From Lachnospiraceae bacterium (GTDB lineage Bacteria; Bacillota; Clostridia; Lachnospirales; Lachnospiraceae): a DNA stretch of 64,000 bases. The notes under the pieces were generated by a model, which saw only the letters and a list, made by a program, of their open reading frames with translations, was not told where the DNA came from and did not search any database. Within the stretch, counting starts at the first letter, position 1. Every line of letters begins with the position of its first letter. Shown here in pieces: positions 34,022 to 42,983 of the stretch. The stretch lies in assembly GCA_022766245.1 (NCBI GenBank), contig JALEPL010000018.1:44491-108490 (forward strand), read 5' to 3'. A program made the position numbers and the translations under genes.

Positions 34022-35104
34022 ATGGAGCGTTTGACGGATCAATTACTTTTATTTGCTTTGTGTGCTTTTCTGCTTGTGGGGCAGGATGATTATACATTGC
34101 CTGTATTGGTGGCGGTAGCCATGGTGGGTTTGTCCGGTCTGGCTCGTTATGTGGAAAAGCCTGCTAAAAAACTGATTCTATTTGTCCTTTATCTTCTGGT
34201 GGTTTTCATGGTGCCGGAGTTTATTTTGTTTTTTCCCATGGTGCTCTATGAGGTATTTCAGGAAAAGTTCTGGTGGGGGCTTGCGGCAGGCTGCCTGTTT
34301 GGAATGGAGTGGCAGAGGATGACTGTGATGCAGATGGCGCTGTGGCTATTCGGCTGCTTGTTGGCATTTTTCCTGAATAAAAGAACGGGAGAGGTGTTGT
34401 CCGGCCGGCACAAGCTGATTGTGCTGCGGGACAGTGACAAGGAACTGGAAAATCTCATGCGGGCGAAAAATCGGGAACTCATTGAAAAGCAGGATTATGA
34501 GATTCATGTGGCTACCTTGCAGGAGAGAAATCGTATTGCCAGGGAAATACATGATAACGTGGGACATATGCTGTCTCGCAGCATTCTTCAGATGGGAGCA
34601 TTGCAGACCATTTATCAGGAGGAACCGTTGCAGGGACAATTGGCCGGAATCAACGACACGCTGAATCAGGCTATGAACAATATCCGGGAGAGTATCCATG
34701 ATCTGCACAACGATTCCATTGACCTAAGACAGGCTATCGTGGATGCCACCAAGGATATGCATCCTCGGTATCAGGTGCATCTGGAGTATGATGTCCCCGG
34801 TGTGGTCCCCAGAAAAATTAAGTACTGTTTTATCGCCATTGTAAAGGAAGCGGTGGCAAATATTTTAAAGCACAGCAACGGAGACCAGGTGACCATCATC
34901 ATCCGGGAGCATCCGGCACTGTATCAGCTCTGTGTGGAGGATAATGGAAACAGTGCCGCAGGCAAGCCGGTGGACAGTCTGCAGGATGGTATTGGCCTAT
35001 ATAATATGCGGGAGCGTGTGGAGGCGTTGCAGGGAAGTATTAACATTGAAAATAAAAACGGATTTCGAATTTTTGTGACGATCGGAAGGAAGGCGGAAGC
35101 ATGA
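34022..35104 (+). CDS. NarL-family sensor histidine kinase (HisKA_3)
   Basis: ERNRIAREIHDNVGHMLSRSILQM; GIGLYNMRERVEALQGSI. Confidence 0.93.
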   Translation: MERLTDQLLLFALCAFLLVGQDDYTLPVLVAVAMVGLSGLARYVEKPAKKLILFVLYLLVVFMVPEFILFFPMVLYEVFQEKFWWGLAAGCLFGMEWQRMTVMQMALWLFGCLLAFFLNKRTGEVLSGRHKLIVLRDSDKELENLMRAKNRELIEKQDYEIHVATLQERNRIAREIHDNVGHMLSRSILQMGALQTIYQEEPLQGQLAGINDTLNQAMNNIRESIHDLHNDSIDLRQAIVDATKDMHPRYQVHLEYDVPGVVPRKIKYCFIAIVKEAVANILKHSNGDQVTIIIREHPALYQLCVEDNGNSAAGKPVDSLQDGIGLYNMRERVEALQGSINIENKNGFRIFVTIGRKAEA

Positions 35105-35724
35105 GAGTAATTGTGGTGGATGATGATCAGCTGGTTGCAATATCTTTAAAGACTATTCTGGAGGCGGCTGAGGATATGGAAGTGGTGGCCATGGGAAACG
35201 ACGGAAAGGAAGGTCTGGACCTGTATAAAACATATCAGCCGGATGTGCTTTTGATGGATATCCAGATGAAGACCATGAGTGGATTGGATGCGGCTAAGGA
35301 AATATTGTCCGAGTACCCTCAGGCGCGAATCCTGTTTCTGACTACTTTTTCCGATGATGAATATATTGTAAAAGCACTGAATCTGGGTGCTAAGGGATAT
35401 ATTCTGAAACAGGATTTTAAGGGGATTGTTCCGGCACTTCGTGCAGTTCATCAGGGACAGAGTGTATTTGGGGGAGAGATCATGGGGAAAATACCGGTGT
35501 TGATGCAGAGCCGGGAATCATTTGACTATGAGCAGTATGATATTGGGGAAAAGGAGCAGGAAATCATCGAGCAGGTGGCTTCCGGCAAGAGTAATAAGGA
35601 AATTGCAGAGAGTCTGTTTTTGAGCGAAGGCACGGTGCGTAATTACATCAGCACCATATTGGATAAGTTGTCACTGCGGGACCGGACCCAGCTGGCGGTA
35701 TTCTATTATAAAAATATTCGGTAG
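35101..35724 (+). CDS. NarL/LuxR-family response regulator
   Basis: VDDDQLVAISLKTIL, DVLLMDIQMKTMSG, HTH GKSNKEIAESLFLSEGTVRNYISTILDKL. Confidence 0.94.
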   Translation: MRVIVVDDDQLVAISLKTILEAAEDMEVVAMGNDGKEGLDLYKTYQPDVLLMDIQMKTMSGLDAAKEILSEYPQARILFLTTFSDDEYIVKALNLGAKGYILKQDFKGIVPALRAVHQGQSVFGGEIMGKIPVLMQSRESFDYEQYDIGEKEQEIIEQVASGKSNKEIAESLFLSEGTVRNYISTILDKLSLRDRTQLAVFYYKNIR

Positions 35725-35734
35725 AGGTAAATGT

Positions 35735-36514
35735 ATGATATTTGAAACACATGCGCATTATGATGATGAGAAGTTTGATGGAGACAGGGCGGCATTGCTT
35801 GCATCCCTTCCTGCGAAAGGAATTGAACGGGTGATCAATGTGGGGGCAGAGTATCAGGGCTGTCTGGACAGTGTGGAGCTGGCAGAAACCTATCACCATG
35901 TTTATGCAGCCATAGGGATTCACCCCAGCAATATTTCGGATCTGACGGAGGAGGTATTTGACTGGCTGTGGGAAAAGTCGGCCTGGGAGAAAACAGTGGC
36001 CATTGGAGAAATCGGCTTGGATTACTACTGGGATAAGGAACCGGCAGTGCAGCAGGCCCAGAGGGAAGCCTTTGTACGGCAGTTAAAGCTGGCGAAGGAA
36101 ACGGGGCTGCCGGTGATTATCCATTCCAGAGATGCGGCAGAGGACACTATGAGGTTAATGAAAGAACAGCATGCGGAGCAGATTCCCGGAGTGGTCCATT
36201 GCTATTCTTACTCGAAAGAGATGGCCAGGGAGTTTGTGAAAATGGGATACTATATTGGTGTGGGAGGTGTGGTGACCTTTAAGAATGCCAAGAAGCTGAA
36301 GGAAACGGTGGCGGATCTGGGATTGGAACATATCCTGCTGGAGACGGATTGCCCTTATATGGCACCGGAGCCGCATCGGGGTAGCCGCAACGATTCCACG
36401 AATATCCCCTATGTGGTACAGACAATCTCCCAGTTGACCGGGCAGGATCCGCAGACTGTGGAGGCGATAACATGGGAAAATGCCTGTCGGTTGTTTCCAA
36501 AGGTGAAATGCTAA
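35735..36514 (+). CDS. tatD: TatD family hydrolase
   Basis: ETHAHYDDEKFD, GEIGLDYYWD, IHSRDA, LLETDCPYMAPEPHRGSRN. Confidence 0.95.
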   Translation: MIFETHAHYDDEKFDGDRAALLASLPAKGIERVINVGAEYQGCLDSVELAETYHHVYAAIGIHPSNISDLTEEVFDWLWEKSAWEKTVAIGEIGLDYYWDKEPAVQQAQREAFVRQLKLAKETGLPVIIHSRDAAEDTMRLMKEQHAEQIPGVVHCYSYSKEMAREFVKMGYYIGVGGVVTFKNAKKLKETVADLGLEHILLETDCPYMAPEPHRGSRNDSTNIPYVVQTISQLTGQDPQTVEAITWENACRLFPKVKC

Positions 36515-36521
36515 CAATTAG

Positions 36522-37310
36522 CTACCTGATCTGCTGTAGTTCCACCGTGTCTTTCCAGAATCTCTTGGGGATGTTCTGACTCTGCAGTTTCGGATTGCGC
36601 CGGGCTTCGATGGCGATGCTGTCAAAAAAGGTGCACCAGAGCCGTTGGAACTGTAGTTCTTCTGTGGAAACATCATCCATCATTTCCGGACGGATGCCTG
36701 AGGCATCCACCAGAATAAACGGAGCACCGGGAGTGTGCAGCACGGCGGTCTGATGCAGCTCATCGTAAATCAGAAAACGCTCCTGCGGCAGGCGGTCAGA
36801 AAAATGTTCGCCTAAAATGGGCAGCACATCATTCTTTGGATGTATGGTGGAAGCCAGGATGCCGTTTTTGAGCTGGCGAAAACGCAGAAATCCAAGTAGA
36901 TGGTGAGCCTCCCGGTCGGTGGAGCGGGCCAGCTCAAATACCCGTGCTACGTAGGGCTCTCCCAGAGCGGTTAGTACCTGGTGGCCATCGTGCATGGCAA
37001 ACCCTAGTAGAATTGTGCGGTAAATACAGTCTGCTTTATCCAGACGATGGCGTTTCTTGGTATCAGTTGCCATGATAGCCTGACAGATATCCTGATATAC
37101 CTCACGGCCGAAGCTGTTGCACACAGCACGGCTGATTTTTTGACTCTTTTCCGGGCTTGGAACGACCCGGATATACTCGCAGAATAGTTCGTAGGTCTGT
37201 GGTTCTTCTATGGTAAGCCGGAGATTTCGATGGCCGTATCTGCTGGCCCAGGCATCATACACACCGGTAAATATGCCTTCGATGGAATTTTCACAAATAA
37301 ATACGTACAT
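36522..37310 (-). CDS. Putative DNA repair/metabolism protein (DUF4130/TIGR03915-like)
   Basis: Partner of the radical-SAM gene; C-terminal LWCTFFDSIAIEARRNPKLQSQNIPKRFWKDTVEL. Confidence 0.85.
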   Translation of the reverse strand: MYVFICENSIEGIFTGVYDAWASRYGHRNLRLTIEEPQTYELFCEYIRVVPSPEKSQKISRAVCNSFGREVYQDICQAIMATDTKKRHRLDKADCIYRTILLGFAMHDGHQVLTALGEPYVARVFELARSTDREAHHLLGFLRFRQLKNGILASTIHPKNDVLPILGEHFSDRLPQERFLIYDELHQTAVLHTPGAPFILVDASGIRPEMMDDVSTEELQFQRLWCTFFDSIAIEARRNPKLQSQNIPKRFWKDTVELQQIR

Positions 37311-37329
37311 TTAAAACACCTCGTTTTTC

Positions 37330-38652
37330 TTATCCGGTGGATGCAAGTTTATAGTCGCTGGAAACATCGTCCCCGAAAAAGTTTAATTGTTGATAGGATA
37401 GTCCCTGTAATTCCCGTGGAACCTTTTGCTGTTCCATGAGCAGATTTTCGCAGATGTAGTCTGCGTCCAGCTTCGTGCGGTACATCATGCGGCCGGAGCA
37501 GGTGATGAAGTACAGTGCCCGCCGCAGGACCACTCCCATTTTCTTTAAATCAGAAAAGTCCAGACGGTTCATACGCCGGGCCTTTACGATCCGACTGGCG
37601 GACTTGTATCCGATACCGGGTACGCAAAGCAGAGTCTGGTAGGACGCACGATTGATCTCAATGGGGAATTCCTCCAGATGGCGTAGCGCCCAGTCGCATT
37701 TGGGATCCAGAAATAAGTTAAAATTCGGATTGTCCTCGCTGAGCAGTTCGGAGACCCGGAAGTGATAAAACCGCAGCAGCCAGTCTGCCTGATACAAGCG
37801 ATGCTCTCTGAGAAGCGGCGGCCCGGAGGGAAGCATGGGCAAACGGCTATCCTGGGTGGTATTTACAAAAGCAGAATAAAAGACACGCTTTAATTCAAAT
37901 TTATCATACAGGCTCTCTGCCACACTCATAATCTGGTAATCGTTCTCCGGTGTAGCACCGATAATCATCTGGGTACTTTGCCCTGCCGGTACAAAATTCG
38001 GTTCCTTGTGATATGGAATCAGTTCCTGTCGGTTCTGCTCAATGCCGTTTTGAATCATGCGCATGGGAGTCAGAATCGTGCGGCGGGATTTGTTCGGGGC
38101 CAAAGCACTCAGATATTTTCCGGTGGGAAGTTCCAGATTCACGCTCATACGGTCAGCCAGAAAACCGGTCTGCCGAATCAGCTCCGGATCTGCGCCGGGA
38201 ATCGCCTTCACATGGATGTAGCCATTGAAATGGTGGATGTGGCGCAGCTTGTAAAGGGTCTGATAGATCAAGTCCATGGTATAGGTGGGATTCACTAAGA
38301 TACCGGAGCTTAAGAACAGTCCCTCGATGTAATTGCGTCGGTAAAACTCCATGGTGAGGGTGCATACCTCATCCGGGGTGAAGGAAGCACGGCGCACATC
38401 CTTGTGACAGTTGTTCTGGCAGTAGGCGCACTGAAACACGCATTCATTGGTGAATAAAATCTTTAGAAGAGACACGCATCTGCCGTCTGCAGAAAACGTG
38501 TGGCAGATTCCGGGGGCAATGGAATTCCCCATGCCGATGCCGTTTCCTTTCCGGTCTACGCCGCTGGAGGTGCATGCCACATCGTACTTGGCAGCATCCG
38601 ATAAAATCTCTAATTTTTCCTGCAGTGACATATTCTGCTGAATGTACATCAA
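37330..38652 (-). CDS. Putative DNA modification/repair radical SAM protein (TIGR03916-like)
   Basis: CVFQCAYC (CxxxCxxC) radical-SAM cluster; HhH LLCVPGIGYKSASRIVKARR. Confidence 0.9.
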   Translation of the reverse strand: MMYIQQNMSLQEKLEILSDAAKYDVACTSSGVDRKGNGIGMGNSIAPGICHTFSADGRCVSLLKILFTNECVFQCAYCQNNCHKDVRRASFTPDEVCTLTMEFYRRNYIEGLFLSSGILVNPTYTMDLIYQTLYKLRHIHHFNGYIHVKAIPGADPELIRQTGFLADRMSVNLELPTGKYLSALAPNKSRRTILTPMRMIQNGIEQNRQELIPYHKEPNFVPAGQSTQMIIGATPENDYQIMSVAESLYDKFELKRVFYSAFVNTTQDSRLPMLPSGPPLLREHRLYQADWLLRFYHFRVSELLSEDNPNFNLFLDPKCDWALRHLEEFPIEINRASYQTLLCVPGIGYKSASRIVKARRMNRLDFSDLKKMGVVLRRALYFITCSGRMMYRTKLDADYICENLLMEQQKVPRELQGLSYQQLNFFGDDVSSDYKLASTG

Positions 38653-38684
38653 TCAGACCTTCCTTTCTGAATATAGTGATTACG

Positions 38685-38733
38685 TATCTGTTCAGAGCCA
38701 ACCTCGAAAACTAACGTTTTCTCTGAACAGATA
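38685..38733. repeat. Inverted repeat related to the dispersed repeat termini
   Basis: TATCTGTTCAGAG - 23 nt - CTCTGAACAGATA (13-nt perfect arms). Confidence 0.75.
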
Positions 38734-38745
38734 TCAAATTCGCTC

Positions 38746-38775
38746 TTGCCACAGGAAGACTCTCTCTGCTATGAT
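38746..38775 (+). promoter_or_regulatory. Candidate plus-strand promoter toward rsmA
   Basis: TTGCCA - 18 nt - TATGAT with extended TGC upstream of the -10. Confidence 0.45.
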
Positions 38776-38801
38776 ACTTCTATAAAAAGTCGCAACTATT
38801 C

Positions 38802-38815
38802 AGAACACTTGTTCT
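38802..38815. promoter_or_regulatory. LexA-box-like palindrome (weaker)
   Basis: AGAAC-ACTT-GTTCT; GAAC-N4-GTTC core. Confidence 0.55.
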
Positions 38816-38822
38816 AATAAGA

Positions 38823-38851
38823 ATCATAGCACAGAAGTTTTATAAATACAA
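38823..38851 (-). promoter_or_regulatory. Candidate minus-strand promoter for the radical-SAM pair
   Basis: Minus strand TTGTAT - 17 nt - TATGAT with TGC extended -10, lying between the two LexA-like boxes. Confidence 0.5.
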
Positions 38852-38858
38852 GAAAAAT

Positions 38859-38872
38859 CGAACGAAAGTTCG
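38859..38872. promoter_or_regulatory. LexA box (Gram-positive consensus)
   Basis: CGAAC-GAAA-GTTCG, perfect match to CGAAC-N4-GTTCG. Confidence 0.75.
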
Positions 38873-38902
38873 TGAATTATAAATTTTGTAGAGGAAGACA
38901 GG

Positions 38903-39769
38903 ATGGCAACATTAGGAAATCCGCAGAACACTATTGAGATTTTGCAGAAATATCATTTTAATTTTCAAAAGAAATTTGGTCAGAATTTTCTCATCGATCC
39001 CCACGTTTTGGAGCGTATCATGGAAGCGGCCGGTGTGACAAAAGAGGATTTCGTGCTGGAGATTGGCCCCGGCATCGGCACCATGACCCAGTATTTATGC
39101 GAGAATGCAAGAGAAGTGGCGGCGGTGGAGATTGACAGCAACCTGATTCCGATTTTACAGGATACGCTGAAGGATTACGATAATGTGACGGTGATTCATC
39201 AGGACATTTTGAAAGTGGATATCAATGCACTGGCGGCGGAGAAAAACAACAGCCAGCCCATCAAAGTGGTGGCAAATCTGCCCTATTATATTACCACCCC
39301 CATCATCATGGGGCTGTTTGAAAGTCATGTGCCGATTGACAGCATCACCATTATGGTGCAAAAGGAAGTGGCCGACCGGATGCAGCAGGGACCTGGCAGC
39401 AAGGAATATGGTGCGTTGTCTTTGGCTGTGCAGTATTATGCAAAGCCGGAGATTGTGGCAAATGTGCCGCCCAATTGCTTTATGCCAAGACCCAGTGTGG
39501 GCAGTGCGGTGATCCGTCTCACCAGACATCGTCAGCCTCCCGTGACGGTTCAGGATGAGAAGCTGATGTTCCGCTTGATTCGGGCCTCCTTTAACCAGCG
39601 TCGGAAGACGCTGGCAAATGGTCTGAACAATGCGCCGGATATCCCCCTGTCCAAGGAGCAGATCCAGGAGAGCATCCTGGAACTGGGCGTACCGGTAAAT
39701 ATCCGGGGGGAGGCACTAAGTTTGGAGCAGTTTGCCCGTCTGTCCGACATTGTGGGGGCAAAACTATAA
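38903..39769 (+). CDS. rsmA: 16S rRNA dimethyladenosine transferase
   Basis: FGQNFLIDPHVLERI, VLEIGPGIGTMTQYL, VVANLPYYITTPIIM. Confidence 0.96.
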   Translation: MATLGNPQNTIEILQKYHFNFQKKFGQNFLIDPHVLERIMEAAGVTKEDFVLEIGPGIGTMTQYLCENAREVAAVEIDSNLIPILQDTLKDYDNVTVIHQDILKVDINALAAEKNNSQPIKVVANLPYYITTPIIMGLFESHVPIDSITIMVQKEVADRMQQGPGSKEYGALSLAVQYYAKPEIVANVPPNCFMPRPSVGSAVIRLTRHRQPPVTVQDEKLMFRLIRASFNQRRKTLANGLNNAPDIPLSKEQIQESILELGVPVNIRGEALSLEQFARLSDIVGAKL

Positions 39770-39906
39770 AATAGCAAAATTCATTCGGGAAAGACACAAA
39801 AGTAAAAAGGGAGTTATATATCGACTTCTATCCATGATATATTCGCATATAATAGTCCTAGCCAGATAATTGATTTTTGACATGGGAAGAAAAGAAGGAT
39901 AGGCGC

Positions 39907-40806
39907 ATGGGTGAAGCGATAAAGAAAATAGCGTGTATGGCACTGCTCATAGTGGGACTTCCTCTGGTGGTGACGCTGCTTTTTCAGGGAGGCAGCATAC
40001 TTCCGGAGTACGAGGAACTGAGTACAGAAGATAACAGCCGGCAGGATGAGGACCTGCTGGCTGTTTTTGTGGGAATATTGGCACAGCAGATGCCTGCAGA
40101 CTATGAGGAGGAAGCGTTAAAGGCCCAGGCCATTCTGGTGCGGACGAATTATGAGTATGCGTTTGCTCAGGGGAAGCAGCCGGAGCAGGGTCTGGACACA
40201 CTGCAGCTGCAGGAAATGTTTGGACGGGAAAACTATGCGGATTATTATGAAAAACTGAAATCCTGCCTGCTGCAGACGGATGGTCTGATACTGACCTATC
40301 AGGGAAATCTGGTAGACTGTCCCTTTAGTGCAGTCAGTGCAGGCTATACCAGAGGTGCCCAGGGAGGACAGGAATATCTAAAAAGCGTGGAATCAAAGTG
40401 TGATGTGCGGTCAGAGGATTATCTGAAAGTAATTTTTTATGAAAAAGGTGAGTTCATCCGGCTGGTACAGCAGAATTATCCGGAGGCGGAACTGACAGAG
40501 GACGTCCGGATGGAGCAGATCGTTATCGAAGAGCGGGAGGACAGCGGCTATGTAAAAACGATTCGACTGGGGAATCTGTCCCTGGATGGAGAAGAGTTTC
40601 GCAATGCCTGCGGCTGGAACTCCGCGGCATTTTATATCAAGGAAGTAGACGGGAAAATCCGCATAGTGACGAAAGGCTTGGGCCATGGATACGGCATGAG
40701 CTGTTTTGGGGCCAATGAGATGGCGAAGGAAGGAAAAAGCGCGGAAGAAATCTTGAATTATTATTTTTCCGGCATGGAACTCACCACCCTTCAAGGAAAT
40801 AATTAA
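39907..40806 (+). CDS. spoIID: SpoIID/LytB-domain protein
   Basis: EEALKAQAILVRTNYEYA, GLGHGYGMSCFGANEMAKEGKSAEEILNYYFSG. Confidence 0.88.
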   Translation: MGEAIKKIACMALLIVGLPLVVTLLFQGGSILPEYEELSTEDNSRQDEDLLAVFVGILAQQMPADYEEEALKAQAILVRTNYEYAFAQGKQPEQGLDTLQLQEMFGRENYADYYEKLKSCLLQTDGLILTYQGNLVDCPFSAVSAGYTRGAQGGQEYLKSVESKCDVRSEDYLKVIFYEKGEFIRLVQQNYPEAELTEDVRMEQIVIEEREDSGYVKTIRLGNLSLDGEEFRNACGWNSAAFYIKEVDGKIRIVTKGLGHGYGMSCFGANEMAKEGKSAEEILNYYFSGMELTTLQGNN

Positions 40807-40877
40807 AAACTTGTATAAACATAAAAAAACTGTCAACACTATCCATAAAATATAATTCTTATATGGATGGTGATGAC

Positions 40878-41609
40878 ATGAAAAAATCGTTAGTGATAGC
40901 CTGTGCGGTGATGCTGGCCACAGCAGCCACCATGACGGCAATCTATGTGAAGCAGAACAATGACAAACAGCAGCAGGAGGAATCCCAGCTGGCCATGGTA
41001 GATACCGAGGAAGCACCGGGGGAGACCATAGAGTCGGTGGATACGGAAGTATCGTCTCAGGAAGTAGCGGCGGCAGACAGTATCATTGAACCGGAGAATG
41101 AAGCGATTCAGGCGGAGAAGGACACGATTGATACAGAGGAGGATACCGAGCAGGTGGTGGAGACAGCAGCGGACAGTAACAACGTGGTTCTGCACTTTTC
41201 CCAAGACTCCAGCGTTAACTGGCCTCTTCAAGGAACTGTACTGATGAATTACAGCATGGATCAGACGGTGTATTTTGCCACACTGGATCAGTACAAGTAT
41301 AATCCGGCCATTATCATTGGATGTAATGTGAATGACCGGGTAAACTGTGCGGTGGACGGTGTGGTGACAGACATTTCTACCAATGAGGTGACCGGATGCA
41401 CCGTTACCATGGATATCGGAGATGGATATAGTGTGATTTATGGGCAGTTGAAGCAGGTGCCCTATGAAGAAGGCGCAATGGTCATGCAGGGAAGTCTGGT
41501 GGGATACGTGGCGGAGCCCACCAAGTATTATTCTGAGGAAGGTTGTAATCTGTATTTTGCCATGGAAAAGGATGGCGTTCCGGTGGATCCCGCCAGTTTC
41601 TTTGAATAA
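40878..41609 (+). CDS. spoIIQ: SpoIIQ-like M23/LytM-domain protein, degenerate active site
   Basis: Single N-terminal TM, LytM fold DRVNCAVDGVVTDI...YSVIYGQL...GCNLYFAMEKDGVPVDPASFF, next to spoIID. Confidence 0.8.
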   Translation: MKKSLVIACAVMLATAATMTAIYVKQNNDKQQQEESQLAMVDTEEAPGETIESVDTEVSSQEVAAADSIIEPENEAIQAEKDTIDTEEDTEQVVETAADSNNVVLHFSQDSSVNWPLQGTVLMNYSMDQTVYFATLDQYKYNPAIIIGCNVNDRVNCAVDGVVTDISTNEVTGCTVTMDIGDGYSVIYGQLKQVPYEEGAMVMQGSLVGYVAEPTKYYSEEGCNLYFAMEKDGVPVDPASFFE

Positions 41610-41636
41610 GGATCCTTCAAAGCAAGATGAAAAAAA

Positions 41637-41769
41637 GTAATTGTTCAGCAGGCATACGCATTTACTGCGGATGCCGTGAAAAAACGTATATTTAGCAAGC
41701 ACAAATCCATTTGCGAAGCAAATTATGTATGGATTTGTGCGCATAACTATGAAGGGACTGAATAGTTAT
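41637..41769 (+). repeat. Dispersed ~133-bp palindromic repeat, copy B
   Basis: GTAATTGTTCAG...CTGAATAGTTAT; terminal hairpin CATAACTAT-GAAGGGACTGA-ATAGTTATG. Confidence 0.93.
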
Positions 41770-41777
41770 GAAAAAAG

Positions 41778-41911
41778 GTAACTGTTCAGAACAGGCCGAA
41801 TCACTTGCTGATGAGGCCGTAAGAACATGATTCAGGTGTGAGCAAACCCCATCGGCGCAGCCGATTTCCATGGGTTTGCGAATCGTGTCTGTGAAGGTAC
41901 TGAACAGATAC
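41778..41911 (+). repeat. Dispersed ~133-bp palindromic repeat, copy C (divergent interior)
   Basis: GTAACTGTTCAG...CTGAACAGATAC; terminal hairpin TCGTGTCTGT-GAAGGTACTGA-ACAGATACGA; 8 bp after copy B. Confidence 0.88.
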
Positions 41912-42017
41912 GAAAAAAGTATGATACAATCTATATGGGTTGTGTTATACTTTTTTTAGTTTCCGGCATTGGCGGGGACCGAAATTAATTGAAAGTGTAA
42001 AGTCAAATATGAAAACC

Positions 42018-42056
42018 GACACAAGGGCTCCGTCACCTGCGGTGACACCTCGTGTC
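42018..42056 (+). other. Nested stem-loop in the presumed 5' leader of 42078..42821
   Basis: GACACAAGG-GCTCC-GTCACC-TGC-GGTGAC-A-CCTCGTGTC. Confidence 0.55.
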
Positions 42057-42077
42057 AAAATTTGCTGAGGAAAACAA

Positions 42078-42821
42078 ATGATTACATGTAAAAATTGTGG
42101 CGCAGATTATGATGAAAATACGGAACGATGCCCCTATTGCGGTGGAGATAATTTTGAAAAATCCGTGCGTACCCATCAGGAGAAAATCAGTGGTCTCCAT
42201 CAGGAGAAGAAAAGGTGGGAAGCTATGCCGGATAAGGTGGCACAAAAAATGGTGTCTTTGACTATGAAGATTGTTATTTGTGCAGTGATAGGTGTAGTTT
42301 TAGTTTGTATATTACTGTTCGCCGGTACGAGAATCAAAAACAGTGTCATGAATAAAATGGATGCAGCAGCAATTGAAAAGCTGGAGGAAATGTACCAGAA
42401 CGGAGACTATACCGGAATCAGCAAGTATATGGATAAACTGGGGAATCCCACGCGGCCGAAGTATGAGAAATATAATCAGATTGTGATTTTGGAAGAGTTA
42501 CTGTCTCATATTCAGAAGGAAGATGAAGGCTATCTTCAGTTTCTTGTCCGTGAGAATGAGGTGCCTACCAATATTACATACATTGTCTGGATTTTAAAAG
42601 AATGTCAGTTCTATGAGAATGAATATTATAAATATGACGAGCAGGATGTGGTGGAGGCTTATCGGAAGTGGTGTTATGATTTCATGGAAGAGCAATACGG
42701 ACTACCAAGGGAAGAGGCAGAGGGAGTGTTTGAGGCTGCTGGAGAGGTGAACTGGGATAATGAGGACGAAGTCCGAAAGGATCTGGAACAAAGAGCGTTG
42801 GCACATTTAAAGGAAAAATAG
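42078..42821 (+). CDS. Zinc-ribbon membrane protein (paralogue 1)
   Basis: CKNCGADYDENTERCPYCGG followed by TM IVICAVIGVVLVCILLFAG and an extracytoplasmic domain. Confidence 0.75.
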   Translation: MITCKNCGADYDENTERCPYCGGDNFEKSVRTHQEKISGLHQEKKRWEAMPDKVAQKMVSLTMKIVICAVIGVVLVCILLFAGTRIKNSVMNKMDAAAIEKLEEMYQNGDYTGISKYMDKLGNPTRPKYEKYNQIVILEELLSHIQKEDEGYLQFLVRENEVPTNITYIVWILKECQFYENEYYKYDEQDVVEAYRKWCYDFMEEQYGLPREEAEGVFEAAGEVNWDNEDEVRKDLEQRALAHLKEK

Positions 42822-42953
42822 TAACTGTTTAGTAGGCATACGCATTTACTGCGGATGCCGTGAAAAAACGTATATTTAGCAAGCACAAATCCATTTGCGA
42901 AGCAAATTATGTATGGATTTGTGCTCGCAACTATGAAGGTACTGAATGGTTAC
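42821..42953 (+). repeat. Dispersed ~133-bp palindromic repeat, copy D
   Basis: GTAACTGTTTAG...CTGAATGGTTAC; nearly identical to copy B over the interior; starts on the last base of the upstream TAG stop. Confidence 0.93.
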
Positions 42954-42983
42954 GAAAAATAGTGACATATCAGGGGGAAAAAG

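Noticed and set aside
40890-41744. 284-aa minus-strand ORF
   Set aside because: Antisense to the spoIIQ-like gene; its N-terminus is translated from the repeat (LAKYTFFHGIRSKCVCLLN, also seen at 42674..42886). No RBS or domain.
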